A DNA stretch of 64,000 nucleotides from Anarhynchus alexandrinus (Eukaryota; Chordata; Aves; Charadriiformes; Charadriidae), in the NCBI GenBank assembly GCA_008711295.1, contig VUYV01000089.1, positions 3,300,960 to 3,364,959 on the forward strand. The letters are read 5' to 3'. Shown here one piece after another: positions 39,201 to 51,749 of the stretch (within the stretch, counting starts at the first letter, position 1; each line of letters starts with the position of its first letter). The position numbers and the translations under genes are program-made. Below the pieces are notes generated by a model. It was not told the origin of the DNA. It worked only from the letters and a program-made list of their open reading frames with translations, and ran no database searches.

Positions 39201-41145
39201 TATTGTCTTTAAAAAAATAAATTAATCTTTGAAGAAAATACACACAAATGAGGATTATCAAAGGGAGTGCTAAGACCGTTTTCCTCAAATTGCCTGTTAC
39301 CATAATTTCAGTTTTGTACTGAAAGATTCAGAGAAAAATACATTGTCATGAGGTAATTTTTCTGTTTAATTATCTTGAACAAAGGGTCAAAGAAAGTAGA
39401 ATGCTAAAGATAATTTGTCATAGTAAATCAGCATTGATTGCTTCAATGAACGTTTAGTGGAAATGCATTATTCTTATAAGGATCTAACTCAATAGATGTC
39501 GTACACTCTTGAATATAGTAATATACCTTCAGTTAATGTTCAATAGTGTTTATTCTCCAACAGGAAATTCTTCTACATTTTGGGTCCATACACAGAGTTT
39601 GTTGAACTGCCTGTGAATACAGAGGTTTATTGTGAATTCTATTCACTTTGAACTCAACCACCACAAAAACTAGAGCATCTGTCCTCTCTGAAAGGTATTT
39701 AAGCTTCAGACAAGGCAGGAAGATAATATTGAAATATTAGCCTCCAGTTAAGGTGAAAGAATGATCCCATTATAGTGATGGGGTGAACAGGGATGATAAT
39801 GATGCTGATATATGTGGTGCTGACCTGAATCCTTCTCCTTCATAATTTCTTGACTATCTACAAGTTAAGATAAAAAATCTTTAATTCATTGCTAAAGAGT
39901 TCATGCATACCAGTGCTGAGTGCATGTGAAAGCATCAGTGATTTTGTCTGTATTCTCACGAGTTCCTAGAATGTATTCATTAATGTCATGCAACAGGCTT
40001 GCAATGTTTCAAATGTTTTTGGAGAACAAAGCGTTTCCCATGAACTGATGTTTCATGGCATGTCTTCTATATTATTACTGGTCAATTATTATTTTCTTTT
40101 TTGTCTGGGTTTTGTGAGGCTTTTGGGGAGGAAGGGAGACAAAATAATTGCCCAGATGGATATTTCTATTGGGAGTTAAAGCTACTTTAAAGTATTTTTT
40201 AAAAATTATAAATACGAGATTTATTCATGATGATTCCCTTGAAACATGAGATTAAAGATTATTCAATCACTCTTTGCCAGTCTTTTCATTATCCCAGCAT
40301 GTCCTAATTTTTCTTTCACTAGTACCTAATTAGTGTGTTTACTTTAGTGTTAATTAAACCAGTTAAATTATTTGAAATAAACTTCTGAGGAGCGATTTAT
40401 GTTTTTAGGACTTACAGAGTGCAATTTATTTTATTACCTGCCTAAATTGCCATTGCTCTCATTTGAGATATGATAGTGATACAATAAACACACATACAAA
40501 CTCCACTACAAATCATAATTTATTATATTTTTACATTATATTCACATATAAGAATGCAATGTAACTCCAGAATAACTTGTGTAGGATCACACTGATAATC
40601 ATGTCATTTATATTTATTGGGGGTGGGGGTGGAGTATTTGCCACTTAAAATCATGAAAGGCCCACAATATTTTCGATGGGTAAGATAATGTGCCTGAGCT
40701 TTTATTGCAAGGAAGTAAAAAATGCTTAGTGTTAAAACAGCACTACATATTTTCAGTGCTCTGAAAGAAAACTATACTATGAACTGGGATGAAAGTATAA
40801 AAATAAATTGATCTTTTAAAACATTCTTTTTAAGACAATATTTTAAACTGTGTGAGTACCTAACAAATATTAAAGATAACTTTTTCAGTCTGTTTTACTA
40901 GTGGACCTGGAGAAAAAGACTTGCATGTCTTCATAAAAGGAGAAGGTTTAATAATTAGCAATAGAAAGTTGCATTTCTGTTTAATTTATCAATTTGAGCA
41001 AAAGAGGTACTAGTAACATAAGGAACTTAAAAGAATTTCCCATTTCAGTTCATTCATTTATACTGTGATTTGGAACTGTTACAGAAACTGGTTAAGACCA
41101 TGAAGGGAAAAAGGAGCTGCATACAAACATGTACACAGTTTTATT

Positions 41146-41412
41146 TGGGGGGAATGGCTTCAAACTGGAAGAGGGAAAGTTTAGATTGAACATTAGGATG
41201 AAGTTTTTCACTTTGAGGGTGGTGAGGCACTGGAACAGGTTGCCCAGAGAAGTTGAGGCCCCATCCCTGGAGGTGTTCAAGGCCAGGCTGGATGTGGCCT
41301 TGGGCAACCTGGTCTAGTGGGAGGTGTCCCTGCCTATGGCAGGGGGGTTGGAACTCGATGATCTTCAAGGTCCTTTCCAACCTAAACCATTCTATGATTC
41401 TATGATTCTATA
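41146..41412 (+). mobile_element. CR1 LINE 3' end, complete tail
   Basis: A 5'-truncated CR1 of about 267 bp. It begins within ORF2 at the [14 protein letters not shown] segment, runs through [25 protein letters not shown] and the ORF2 stop, and ends with the 3' UTR and tandem ATTCTATG octamers (about 41390-41412). One codon is missing relative to the 29.3 kb copy (REVEAP versus REVVEAP). The intact tail orients it firmly on the plus strand. Confidence 0.95.
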
Positions 41413-43114
41413 AGAAGAGTAAAATCTCATTCTCCAGGCAACAGACCTACTCAAAAAACTAGAGAATGTCCTTCTCAAGTTTGTCTTTCTGGGACAATAA
41501 AATTTGAGAATTATTTGAGTATTTTACTAGTAAATTGGAAATGTGCTTGGAGGAGGAGAGTTTTATTCTTGAGTGACCTTTAGAGAAACAGGAAATGCCA
41601 ATAAAACAGGCCAAGCAGAAGGTGTTCCTTATTTAAAACACAAGGAGTGTTTAAGCATCAAGGGTATGAGGTGGGAAACAACCAGGTCTATGCATTGCTG
41701 ATTTTCCTCATTTTCATTAAATTCTTCTTTTATCCTTTTCTTTTGTGATATACATGCGACCTATTCAAATGTGTTTCAAATATCTCCTGATGATAATTTT
41801 CCAGAAGATCACATTCCAGACTGAGATTTGCTTCTGATCAGTATGTGATGGCTATTATCTTGCACTGCAATATCTGAAGGAAATTTTGCTCTCTAAAACT
41901 ATGGACAAAACCTTAGACATGTATTGTTCCTCACACTTTAGCTAGATTTTTTCATTTCAATTGAAATTTCTTTGATGTTTTCATAGAAATCTACACAAAG
42001 TAGAATCATGTAGTATAAATGTCTAACAAAAGTCATGAAGAAAAAACATTAATAACATAAATGCCATAACAAATCTTGCAAGTTTCCTTTTCATTACATT
42101 TGGAAAATACTCTGAGGAATGAAACTGGGACAAATCCAGCTAGATGTTTTATTTTTAAGAAAGTATTTTACACCCTATCTTCTTTATAGCACTTATTTGC
42201 TCATAACTACCTTCATCTGGATTCCAAAGAACTTTGCAAACATTAATTAGCGCATTATTAACAACACCAATAATTCAGTACTGCAATAATAATTTCCTGG
42301 AGAACAGTGAGAACACATCAAACATCCTAGTTACTTTAATGAATGTTAAGGATGCTCAACACCTTCCAGAATTTTACTGAACACAGCAGAAATCGCCTAT
42401 GTACTGTAAAGGGTCTTGTTAGATTTGAAATCTTATGTCATTACAATTTCATTGTTTGTAGACCTTACTATTATTTCAGAATATTTACTTGAAACTAAAT
42501 TCAAAAGGATAAGGATATATTCTCCTCTCTCTGTCTCCAGGTGCTATTACAGAGACAAAGAAGTACAATTCTAAAGACTGGATCAAGGGAGGAATGAAAA
42601 ATATGGCACAACATAGTCATGGACATCATGACTGATAGACCAAGTGCAAATATAGAAGTGTGCTAGATAAAATAAGCTTTCTTGAATCTCTTCCAGGAGA
42701 GAAAGAAGAAACCAAAGTGCAGTTTCCTTGCATTGTATCTGACAACAATCCAGATTCAATCTGTCAAATAAAGTGTATTGCAGTCACTTTATTAGTGACC
42801 TTTACAGTTAGTGACTTTGATAAAAGGCCTCCCAAACTGAAAAAGTTTTTTTTTTTGTTCTTTTCTATAGTATGCTTTATACACAATATTTTTTAAATTT
42901 AATATTACATAGACAGAGTAAATGTTTTTTTTTCTTATTACTGGAATATAGTTTACTCCAATTTCTTTTTCAATAAGTTTATGTAGGCATCTTCCTCACC
43001 TATAAAACTACCAATCGATTGCACTCACTTTAACCCAAAATTTACCTTGTACGCAAATATAGATTTATTTTTCCCCTTTATCATTGTGAATTACAATATA
43101 ATCAAAACACTGAA
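41413..43114. other. unannotated AT-rich DNA
   Basis: No gene or element recognised between two CR1 tails. Confidence 0.55.
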
Positions 43115-43517
43115 ACAGTCTGGAGAATAGAATACTCCGGGGAGACCTTACAGCATCTTTCCAGTATCTGAAGGGTGCCTACAAGAAAACTGGAGTGGGA
43201 CTTTATACAAGGGCATGTAGTGATAGAACGAGTGGGAATGGCTTCAAACTGGAAGAAAGTAGATTTAGATTAGATATTAGGAAAAAAAATTCACTACGAG
43301 GGTGGTGAGACACTGGAACAGGTTTCCTAGGGAAGTTGTGGATGCCCTGGAAGTGTTTAAGGCCAGGTTGGATGTGGATCCCTGTAAGTGTTTAAGACCA
43401 GGTTGGATAGGGCTTTGAGCAACCTGGTCTAGTGGAAGGTGTCCCTGCCCATGGCAGGTGGGTTGGAACTAGATCTTTAAGGTGCCTTCCAACTCAAACC
43501 ATTCTATGATTCTATGA
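43115..43517 (+). mobile_element. CR1 LINE 3' end with internal 35-bp duplication
   Basis: This 5'-truncated CR1 starts at the segment matching [11 protein letters not shown] of other copies (GTCTGGAGAATAGAATAC), continues through the GNGFKLEE and HWNR segments and ends with the octamer tail TTCTATGATTCTATG. Substitutions and small indels have broken the frame. Near the end of the coding part a 35-bp unit (43345-43379) is repeated from 43380 to about 43410 with a few differences. Confidence 0.93.
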
Positions 43518-46500
43518 AATATGAAACTGATCAATCACATGCTTCAAAACAGTTGTATGACAAATTAGTCTCTCTACTTTGTGCCATGCTATTAACCATA
43601 TTGCATCTACTGTTAGGCATTGAAATGTAAGAAATGTGTCTATATACCTACAGATATTATGTCAGTTTTAGACTTACTATATGCCTTATCCATAGGAAAC
43701 TCATTGCCTTGTTAATAGTATTAGAGGCTTCTTACAAATTTTATGATACATGGATTAAGACACTATCCCTTCTGGATACTGATGGATCTGAATATGCCTT
43801 TTGTATTTCTGTCAAGGAACTAGTTGTTCATGAAAGCTGATTGTGCTTTTTCAAGCCAAGCAATATAATCACAGAAGCGTAACTTCTGTAACCCTCTTTC
43901 ACGTTCATGGTCACTGGGACCTGAAGTTACTAGGACTTTTTATATAAGAAAGTATTTGTCACTGTGAATTCAAGTTGCACAGTCTTGGTATAAAAACAGT
44001 ACACAATGTTTCCTATACTCAGATGTAGATTATAGATTTCTTTATTTTTCTTCTTTAAAGAACACCCACTGCATGACTCTAAAGTTAGGTAACACGAGAA
44101 AAATAACTAATCACTAATTTGCATTTTTCATAAATACACAAATGCCTCTTACAAGACACAGTTTCACAGTGCATACCTATAGATAACATTCCATATAGAT
44201 AACATGGGAGCTCTACATTATATTATAATAAATATAATAATTACCTCTGTAATAACAATATGTTGAACAATGTCAGCAGAGATTAATATGGTAAAACTCT
44301 TAATAGCACTTCCATTATATCTATAAAAGTAGTTCTCAAAAAAAAAAGACTAAGAAAGTGTCAAATACTTATTTTTTTTAAATGTGTTTACTAATAAAAT
44401 GGTGTACTTTAAAGAATAACATTGCATCGCCATTATGAAATGAATGGATAATAGATTTCCCACTACAAATTCACTTTGTTTATATTTACTCATCTTTTTC
44501 TGCAATATCTCATTCTTTCCTTTCATAAGAAATGTGAAAAAACACTGACTTGTTTTCTCTTTAGTTCCCTTGTGCAACTTTTGAATAACAAAAGAGAAAA
44601 AGAAAAAAGGAAAAAAGGAGATGCCAAATGTCCCTTAGATGTTACTGAACACCTAGCACAGCCTTTTCAGAAGCAAACTACTGTAGGACATTAAAAAGAA
44701 GAACAGTGATGAATTACATAAAAATATTGTAAATATTATAATATTATATGTATTTAATGGTCTCCAGGCTGCTCTTCCCACCTGCAAGTATTTAAAAATG
44801 AAGCAGCTCAGATACAGAAAAATAAGCCTTTTTTCCTGCGTATTTTCATCATCAGTGGCTCTCTATTGATCTCCCACTAAACCAGCAGAAATTAAAAAAA
44901 AAAAAAATTCAACAAATTATTATCTATATCTACACTAAAATCTACTACTACACAAGCCTCTACTCTGCCAAACCTTTTGCTAGTCGACAGTGGCATTACG
45001 TGCCAGGTGTGCAGTCGTGGAGAGAGTACGCTGGTCAATACTAAGTAGTTACTTACAAAGATGTTAACATTGTTTCCTGTAGTAATTTATTCCACTCGTC
45101 TTCCTTCTTCACTTGGAGAAGACCATTGTGTAGGCCTTTGTGGCAGTCAAAGTTAGTTCTATTAGTGTTTTCTCAGTCTGCATGGTAGTTTTTCTACCAA
45201 CAGACTGATGGGATTAGGTGAAACTTGCAGGAGAGAGAAGGACATTTCTCCAGCCTTTCAGAATCATTTGATCCTGTGCAAAGAAAATAACATTTTTGAG
45301 AGAATGAAGAATGTGGTAGGTAAAGAAGATTTGCAGGAGAGAGCTGGGAGCTTACAGCTCGTGAGGATGGAGAAACTTTTGAAACAAATAGGGAAGGACA
45401 TCCACAACCAAGCCTCTGGGGCTACAGGAAGAAAAGCTTCTCATGAACCAGAGGAAATGGAAAAGCATTTGCAATGACTCTCAGAGACACTGAGTTTAGG
45501 GAAAACAAGGTTGGAAACAAGGACTTTTCCACAGGGACACAATGTGCAAGATGGGAATCTTGTTTGAACCTTTTTTTCATTCCTTTTCTGATACAGCTAG
45601 ATGAACTGACCCAGTTTTGAACTCCCTTTTTCCATAAATAGCTAAATATTATAGCCTATATTCTAAAAAAATGTGTTTCCTTTGAAGTTAAAAGCTCTTA
45701 AGTGTTCTTAAGTTGTCTCAGTATAAGATGTTTTTGGCACATTCACCTCAAAGCTGTGGTTGTCACAACATTCAGACAAAGTTTGCAGAGACATTGAGAA
45801 GCTGGAAGAAGCTGTTTTACCATAAGAAGTTTAATCATGTTATGACAAAATCAATTTCATTAAATGAAGAGTTTCTGATTCTGGCTACATGCCCAAAAGG
45901 TATTTCAACAGTACCTTGGGATGGGTTTAAATCACACCATCATACCCTCCTGCATCTGGCTGGCTACACAAATTTAAAGTCCCTGCATGGAGGACAGAAT
46001 GAAGACATAACCTATGATAATTTCAATCTTACTGGACATCTACAGTGTACACAATACTAACACCTTGCCTATTGTCGCTTTTTCTTTCTCTCTGATCTGT
46101 CCCTTTGGACTAAAAGAAAAATTTAGATTCTCTAGGAGGCAAATGTGGTTGTTCTTCCTCACCTCTCTGTAATCTTTCTGCAGGATTGCAGCAAAAGGAC
46201 ATGCACTCTTACATGTATAACAGAATATGTTTAGAACCTTATGGATAACATCTTATATAATTGTATGTCTGTTACTAGAAACAACCATATTCACTACTCC
46301 TAAAATAGATCAGAAGTTTGGCAGAAAGATGTATCCGTCTGATAAAGGAAAGCAAAGCTTCGAGAAAACTTGCAATACAATGACATGTATCAAACTCCAA
46401 AAGGGATTAAAATATTTAAAGTAGTTCCTATAATAAAAACCTTCATCTGTGGTGTATTTAACACATGTTGCTACATAACTTTATCATTGACATTATTTCT

Positions 46501-46805
46501 AGACTGCACTAACGCTATTCACAGTCACAAAAATTTGATGGAGAAAATGCACATGCATTCCCTTGCTTATCACATTCCAGGTGAAAGATACTCCTCAATA
46601 TTACCAGTGTTCCCAAAACAAGTGGAAAGCTGCTGAAGAAAAGAAGAACCAGCTGCTGGGAGACAGGAGGACTTTACCAAGGTGACTTTTAGAATCTCTA
46701 TAATAGTAACATAGTAATGAAATATATAAACATAATATTTCATGTGTATCTTCTCTAGTTGCAGTACTCACATGGTTAAAGCTGTACGTTTGCTCTGATA
46801 AAACT
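43518..46805. other. unannotated AT-rich DNA
   Basis: No gene or element recognised. Plus-strand frames at 45208-45477 (89 codons) and 45713-46060 (115 codons) have no recognisable domain and no neighbouring gene signals, so they are left uncalled. Confidence 0.55.
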
Positions 46806-47015
46806 TAGAATCATAGAATAATTTAAGTTGGAAAAGACCTTTAAGTTCATCAAGTCTAACTGTAAACCTAACAGTGCCAAGTTCACTACTAAACGGTGTC
46901 CCTAAGCACCGCATCTATACATCTTTTAAGTACCTCCAGGGATGGTGACTCATCCACTTCCCTGGGCAGCCTCTTCTAATGCTTGATAACACTTTCAGTG
47001 AAGAAATTTTCTAAT
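46806..47015 (-). mobile_element. older CR1 LINE 3' end fragment
   Basis: TAGAATCATAGAATAATTTAAGTTGGAAAAGACC marks the reverse-complemented 3' end of a CR1. TCATCAAGTCTAAC and CCAGGGATGGTGACTC follow as in CR1 3' regions. Its sequence differs clearly from the 41 kb and 50 kb copies, so it belongs to another, probably older CR1 subfamily. The 5' limit near 47015 is approximate. Confidence 0.85.
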
Positions 47016-48513
47016 AATAACTTGTGACATAGCATTCTGCCTCCCATTTCTAGGGTGCATTATGATTCCTTTAGTATTTACTAACTGTCCCCTGTTCAAA
47101 ACTTAATTCACAATGACAAATTTATATCTTACATAGGAGAAGAAAAATTAGAAATATGTAAAAGGCTTTCTTCATATATTAGACAGTAATGAGGCATATA
47201 TATGTAACTCGATGAGTGGATTATCCATTAACACTCTCCATTAACACCCTCCATTGAAGATAAGAAATATGATTTTCCTAATTTTCAAATTGGGGCAGCC
47301 TTATGTCAGTCTCTTTTCTGAGGGGATCAGTCAGCAAAATAATGACCATGTATTTCAGCAGAGTAGGCTTCAGCTTGTTCAGGGAACTGGTAGGCAGGAA
47401 CCAGTACACGGCAAAGGGGTAGGGAAACCTGTCTGGTCATAAAGGACAGCCTTTGAAAGTAATAATAATCCATTCTAAAGTGCAGGAGAATACAATGACA
47501 GCAGGTAGACAGCGTCACTGAAGCCAGAATTCCTTACTGAACTGATGCACAAAAAAGAAGTCTACCAAAAGCGGAAGTCTGGATGGGCTAGAATCGAGGA
47601 GTATTACAGAAACATTGTGTGTGTGTGGAGAGACAGTGTTAAAAGTGAAAACTGGTGATGTATTACCTTCCAATTCTTGTTATATGTAAAAGGAGCGCAC
47701 CTTAAGTGTGGAGATAAGAATAGTCAACTTTAAGGGTCTAAAAAATAAAGCAAGTAGTTACTGTTAGTTTATTTACAATGATACAAAGTACTATAATACA
47801 AATGATCTAATTGTTGAAAAGCCTTAATACAGCTAAAATTGTTCTATAGTCATTTCTTACTGTCTGTTCCTTTTCTCTGATGTTATGGTCACCCTTCCAG
47901 TATCTGAGTCCCAACATGGACAGTTTAAGCCTTCCTCAAGAAGGCTGAGTGAGCAAATTGTCAGCAGCTTGAGGTCTTCACCAGAATATGAGGCTCATGG
48001 CAGAGTATGAGGCTCATGGCAAGTGTTCCTTCCTCACTAGTCTTGAGGTCTGCCTGAGGTTATTTTTTTATGTTTCCTTACCCAAGCCTGCTCTTTTCCT
48101 TCTGCTCCCAGGGAAGGGTTGAAAGCTGCCCTTCAACCCCTCAATACCTGTGGGTGCTGTTTGTCCAGCAGGGACTGCCTGGGGCTGTCAGCCCCTTCCC
48201 CAGCAGCACTCACAGAGCTGGAGCTCAGACAGGCTGGGCAATAGGCACTTGTCCACAGGGCACCTGTTAAACCCAGCTCAGCCCTGCTCAGGCCAAGGGC
48301 AGTCCAGAAACTCCCTGGGACCTGAAATCGACAGTGCGAAGCCTATGTCCCTCTGATAGTAATGGTAAAACTCACATTTACTAAGGTATAAAGCCCTGTC
48401 TTCATTGGTTCCCAGTTAAAGTGTGACTGTCATCACCTCTTGGGTGTTAGGTAAACTTACAAAATAGACTGCTCTAGCTTAATTAATAAAAAGGACCATT
48501 TTTCATTACTTAG
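47016..48513. other. unannotated DNA with small tandem duplications and a GC-richer patch
   Basis: Contains a 13-bp unit repeated about 2.4 times at 47225-47255 (CCATTAACACTCT/CCATTAACACCCT), a 19-bp tandem pair at 47983-48020 (AGAATATGAGGCTCATGGC and AGAGTATGAGGCTCATGGC) and a GC-richer patch at about 48100-48350. No exon could be supported in the patch. Confidence 0.6.
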
Positions 48514-48856
48514 TGTCCTGGTTTGAGGTAAAACAGAACCAATTTTTTTCAGTAACTTCGCTTCTTAGCTGGGCCTCTTCTAACTACTGAAATTAACAGC
48601 ATATTGTGCAGACAATGTTCACTTTCTCAGAGTGATAAGACCAATGTTTATAACTGCTGCCCAGGCATGGTATGCAGAGAGGCTCTTGCTTATACTTATT
48701 GCCATAACACCCAAGGCCAACCAACTTTGTTGTTTGCCCCGTTGGAAGGGCGGAAGCGAAAAACATAGTGGGGTCCCACCTGCAGGGAGGAGCGGACAGG
48801 ACAGGTGACCCAAAACTGACCAACAGGGTATTCCATCCCATCTGCATCATGCTCAG

Positions 48857-48863
48857 TATAAAA
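48857..48863 (+). promoter_or_regulatory. LTR TATA box
   Basis: TATAAAA in the context GCTCAGTATAAAAGCTGATG, about 340 bp into the LTR. It marks the U3-R boundary region and the likely start of LTR-driven transcription toward higher coordinates. Confidence 0.75.
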
Positions 48864-49108
48864 GCTGATGGATCAAAGGGTCAGCTCCTCTTGGCTCTTC
48901 CTTCAATGGCTGACGTCTGAGGAGGACCCTGTTCGTCTGCCTGTGATCCCGATCCTGAATCCAGATCTGGAATCCAGTTCCCGTCCGTCACCGAGTCCAG
49001 CCTGGGACTGGCCCAGTGCCAGCTGGTGTCGTGATTGTCATCTCGGGAGCTTGATACGGTTTTGTATATATTTTTCTTTATTTCTTTTTATTTTATTATT
49101 AATATTTC

Positions 49109-49114
49109 ATTAAA
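49109..49114 (+). terminator. LTR poly(A) signal (ATTAAA)
   Basis: ATTAAA follows a T-rich run and lies 250 bp after the TATA box of the same LTR, the usual position of a retroviral polyadenylation signal. Confidence 0.6.
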
Positions 49115-49389
49115 GTAGTTTAGTTCCTTCTAAACTCATAAGTCTCTTTTTCCTCCTCTACCTCTCTCTCTGAAGAGGGGTAGAGGGGAGCATCTGTCGG
49201 TCCCATCTGGGGTCCCCCAGGTCCCCAGTAGCCGATTTGGCCTAAACCACGACACTTAGTGACTACATAGGTTTGTCAGACCCTTACAGTATTCACAGTG
49301 CTAAGCCAAAATAAGCTAGGTGATAGTCAGCTGACAGATGGGCTGTTGCTAGTACAGATAAACCAGCCAAAAATCAGCAGAGTTTAAGA

Positions 49390-50247
49390 CAGATCCATAC
49401 AAGACCTGAGATCCTGTACTATCAGGTCAACACAAAGCCTATGGCTAAAGTCATATTTACTGGCCTGTAGATGGGAAAAGGCAACAAGAAAGTCTTCTAC
49501 AGGTGGAAGCAGTAAAAGGAAGGACAAGGAAGGGTCTCCTGCTGAACAGGAGAACAACTCAGTGATAAAGGACATGGAAAAGGCTGAAGGTACTCAACAC
49601 TTCCTTTGACTTGCTCTTCAGTGGCAGGGTCTGCTCTCAAGCTGTTATGATCTGTGGCTGGTGTCAGAACCTGAGGGAGTCAACTATTACCCAGGACAGG
49701 GGATGGTCAAGGTAAGGACCACTCAAGCAATTCACAAAGACACAAATTCACAGCACTGGCTTGGATATGTACAAGAATGTGGAGAAAGCTAGCTGATTTC
49801 ATCGCAATGACACTTGATATTATCTCTGATAAGTCTTGGTGACTGGGAGAAGTCCCCAGTGATCTTCAAAAGACAAGAATGAGGGTCTGGCAAACCACAG
49901 CCAGCCTAACATTAGTTCGCAGAGAAGGTTATGGACCAAGTGCTCTTGGAAACAACATCCAGATGAACGGCAGACAAGAAGGTGATTGGAAATAGCCAAC
50001 ACATATTCACTAAGGACATATTGGGCCTAACCAACGTGACTGTCTTCTGTGGTGAAACGACGAGGTCTGTGCATGAGACAATAGCAATGGATACCATTCA
50101 CCTTCAATTAAGCAAGGCGTTAAAAATTCTGGGCAGAAAATGGACTGGCCTGTAGAACTAATGGTCAATTGTTCAAAGTCCAGTTGGTAGCTCATTACTT
50201 GTAGCACTCCTTAAGTGGTCTTGTTGGTGCCAATACTGTTTAATATC
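49390..50247 (+). mobile_element. old CR1 LINE, upstream half, interrupted by a nested CR1
   Basis: Translation of the plus strand shows a heavily decayed CR1 ORF2: linker at about 49480-49560, then an RT segment with EKVMDQVLLET, FTKDILGLTNVT and NTV*YH-like remains near 49925-50245. It corresponds to the fingers and early palm of RT. Stops and frameshifts are frequent and similarity to the younger copies is low, so this is an ancient insertion. It breaks off at 50247 in the RT motif just before the catalytic region and resumes at 51750. The 5' boundary near 49390 is uncertain. Confidence 0.72.
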
Positions 50248-51749
50248 ATAGAATCATAGAATGGTTTAGGTTGGAAAGGACCTTGAAGATCATTGAGTTC
50301 CAACCCCCCTGCCATGGCCAGAGACACCTCCCACTAGAAAAGGTTGCTCAAAGCCCCATCCAACCTGGCCTTGAACACTTCCAGGGATGGTGCAACACCA
50401 ACTTCTCTGGGCAACTTGTGCCAGTCCCTTACCCCCCTCATAGTGAAAAATTTCTTCCTAATACCTAATTTAAATCTGCCCTCTTCCCATTGTCCCATCA
50501 CTACAGACCCTTTTTAAAAGACGCTCCCCAGATTTTTTGTCGGCCCCTTCAGACACTGGAAAGCTACTATAAGGTCTCCCCGGAGCCTTCTCTTCTCCAG
50601 GCTGAACAACCCCAACTCTCTCAGCCTGTCTTTACAGAAGAGGTGTTCCAGCCCCCTCATCATCTTTGTGGCCCTCCTCTGGACCTGCCTCAATAGGTCC
50701 ATGTCCTTCTTCTGCTGAAGAGTCCAAAGCTGGACACAGTACTCCAGGTGGGGTCATCACCAGAATAGAGTAGAGGGGCAGAATCACCTCTCTCAACCTG
50801 CTGGCCACGTTTCTTCTAATGCAGCCCAGGATACGGTTGGCCTTCTGGTCTGCAAGTGTACATTGCCGGCTTATGCTGAGTTTCTCATCCACCAACACCC
50901 ACAAGTTCTTCTCCTCAGGGCTGTTCCCAATCCACCCCAATCTCTACCCCGCCTGTATTTGTGCTTGGCATTGCCCTGAACCATGTTCAGTACCTTGCAT
51001 TTGGCCTTGTTGAACTTCATGGGGTTTGCATGGGCCCACCTCTCCAGCCTTTCCAGGTCCCTCTGGATGACATCCTTCCCTTCCAGCATGTCAACCACTC
51101 CACACAGGTTGGTGTCATTGGCAAACTTGCTGAGGGTGCACTCCATCCCAACATCCACATCACCAACAAAGATGCTGAACAGCACTGCTCCCAGTACCAA
51201 AACCTGAGGAATGCCACTCATCGCTACTAACCACTTGGATATTGAGCTGTTGACCACAACCCTTTGAGTGCAAACGTCCATCCAGGTCCTTATCCACTGA
51301 GTGGTCCATCAGTCAAATCCATGTCTCTCCAATTTAGAGACAAGGATGTTGTGTGGGACAGTGTCAAACGCTTTGCACAAGTCCAGGTAGATGACATCTG
51401 TTGCTCCCCCTTTATCCACCAATGTTGTAATGCCATCGCAGAAGGCCACCAAATTTGTTAGGCACAATTTGCCCTTAGTGAAGCTGTGTTGGCTGACACC
51501 AACCACCTCCTTATTTTCCATGTGCCTTCGCATAGTTTCCAGGAGGATCTGCCTCATGACCTTGCTGGGCACAGAGGTGAGACTGACCAACCTCTAGTTC
51601 CCAGGGTTTTCTTTTTCACAATTTTTAAAAATGGGGCTTATGTTTCCCCTTTTCCAGTCAGTAAGAACTTCACCATACTTCCATGACTACTCAAATATGA
51701 TGGATAGAGGCTTAGCAACTTCATCAACCAGTTCTCTTAGGACCTGCAG
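50248..51749 (-). mobile_element. younger CR1 LINE inserted into the old CR1
   Basis: The 3' end of this minus-strand element lies at 50248 with the octamer tail ATAGAATCATAGAATGG in reverse orientation, followed by the 3' UTR. It reaches back through ORF2 C-terminal and RT domains to a 5' truncation at about 51749 (CTGCAGGTCCTAAGAGAACTGG on the minus strand, matching RVLRELAD). The length of about 1.5 kb is typical for a truncated CR1. ATATC occurs at 50243-50247 and again at 51750-51754 and may be a 5-bp target duplication. Coding remains are described separately. Confidence 0.92.
50514..51590 (-). pseudogene. CR1 ORF2 RT and C-terminal remnant in the nested copy
   Basis: The frame is broken into at least four pieces on the minus strand. 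51590-51309 holds [32 protein letters not shown] and [18 protein letters not shown]. 51281-50871 holds RVVVNSSISKW, a GIPQVLVLGAVLFSIF palm segment and KFANDTNLCG, where the first catalytic Asp of FADD has become Asn. 50940-50632 holds EEKNLWVLVDEKLSISRQC and the ILGCIRR segment. 50702-50514 holds [19 protein letters not shown]. Frameshifts between pieces and the altered active site make it inactive. The sequence is close to the copy at 54265-56376, so both belong to the same CR1 subfamily. Confidence 0.9.

Larger units (their letters stand above)
31156..41145. other. 10 kb unannotated AT-rich DNA
   Basis: The longest empty stretch of the window. No exon, RNA gene, LTR or CR1 signature was seen. 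Two small imperfect tandem duplications are listed separately. Open frames stay below about 95 codons. Confidence 0.55.
48514..49254 (+). mobile_element. complete solo LTR with perfect 5-bp target duplication
   Basis: The 741-bp element starts TGTCCTGG and ends CCACGACA (inverted repeat with one mismatch). It is flanked on both sides by CTTAG (48509-48513 and 49255-49259). A TATAAAA box (48857-48863) and an ATTAAA poly(A) signal (49109-49114), 250 bp apart, set U3-R-U5 on the plus strand. A T-rich stretch precedes the poly(A) signal and a GC-rich U5 follows. A 5-bp duplication fits the ERVL/class III type. No internal retroviral sequence is present, so it is a solo LTR from recombination between the two LTRs of a provirus. 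It is compact and complete, hence likely not very old. Confidence 0.9.

Noticed and set aside
48100..48350. GC-richer patch before the solo LTR as a possible gene fragment
   Set aside because: Short frames only, with no protein similarity that I can recognise; could be an old repeat.
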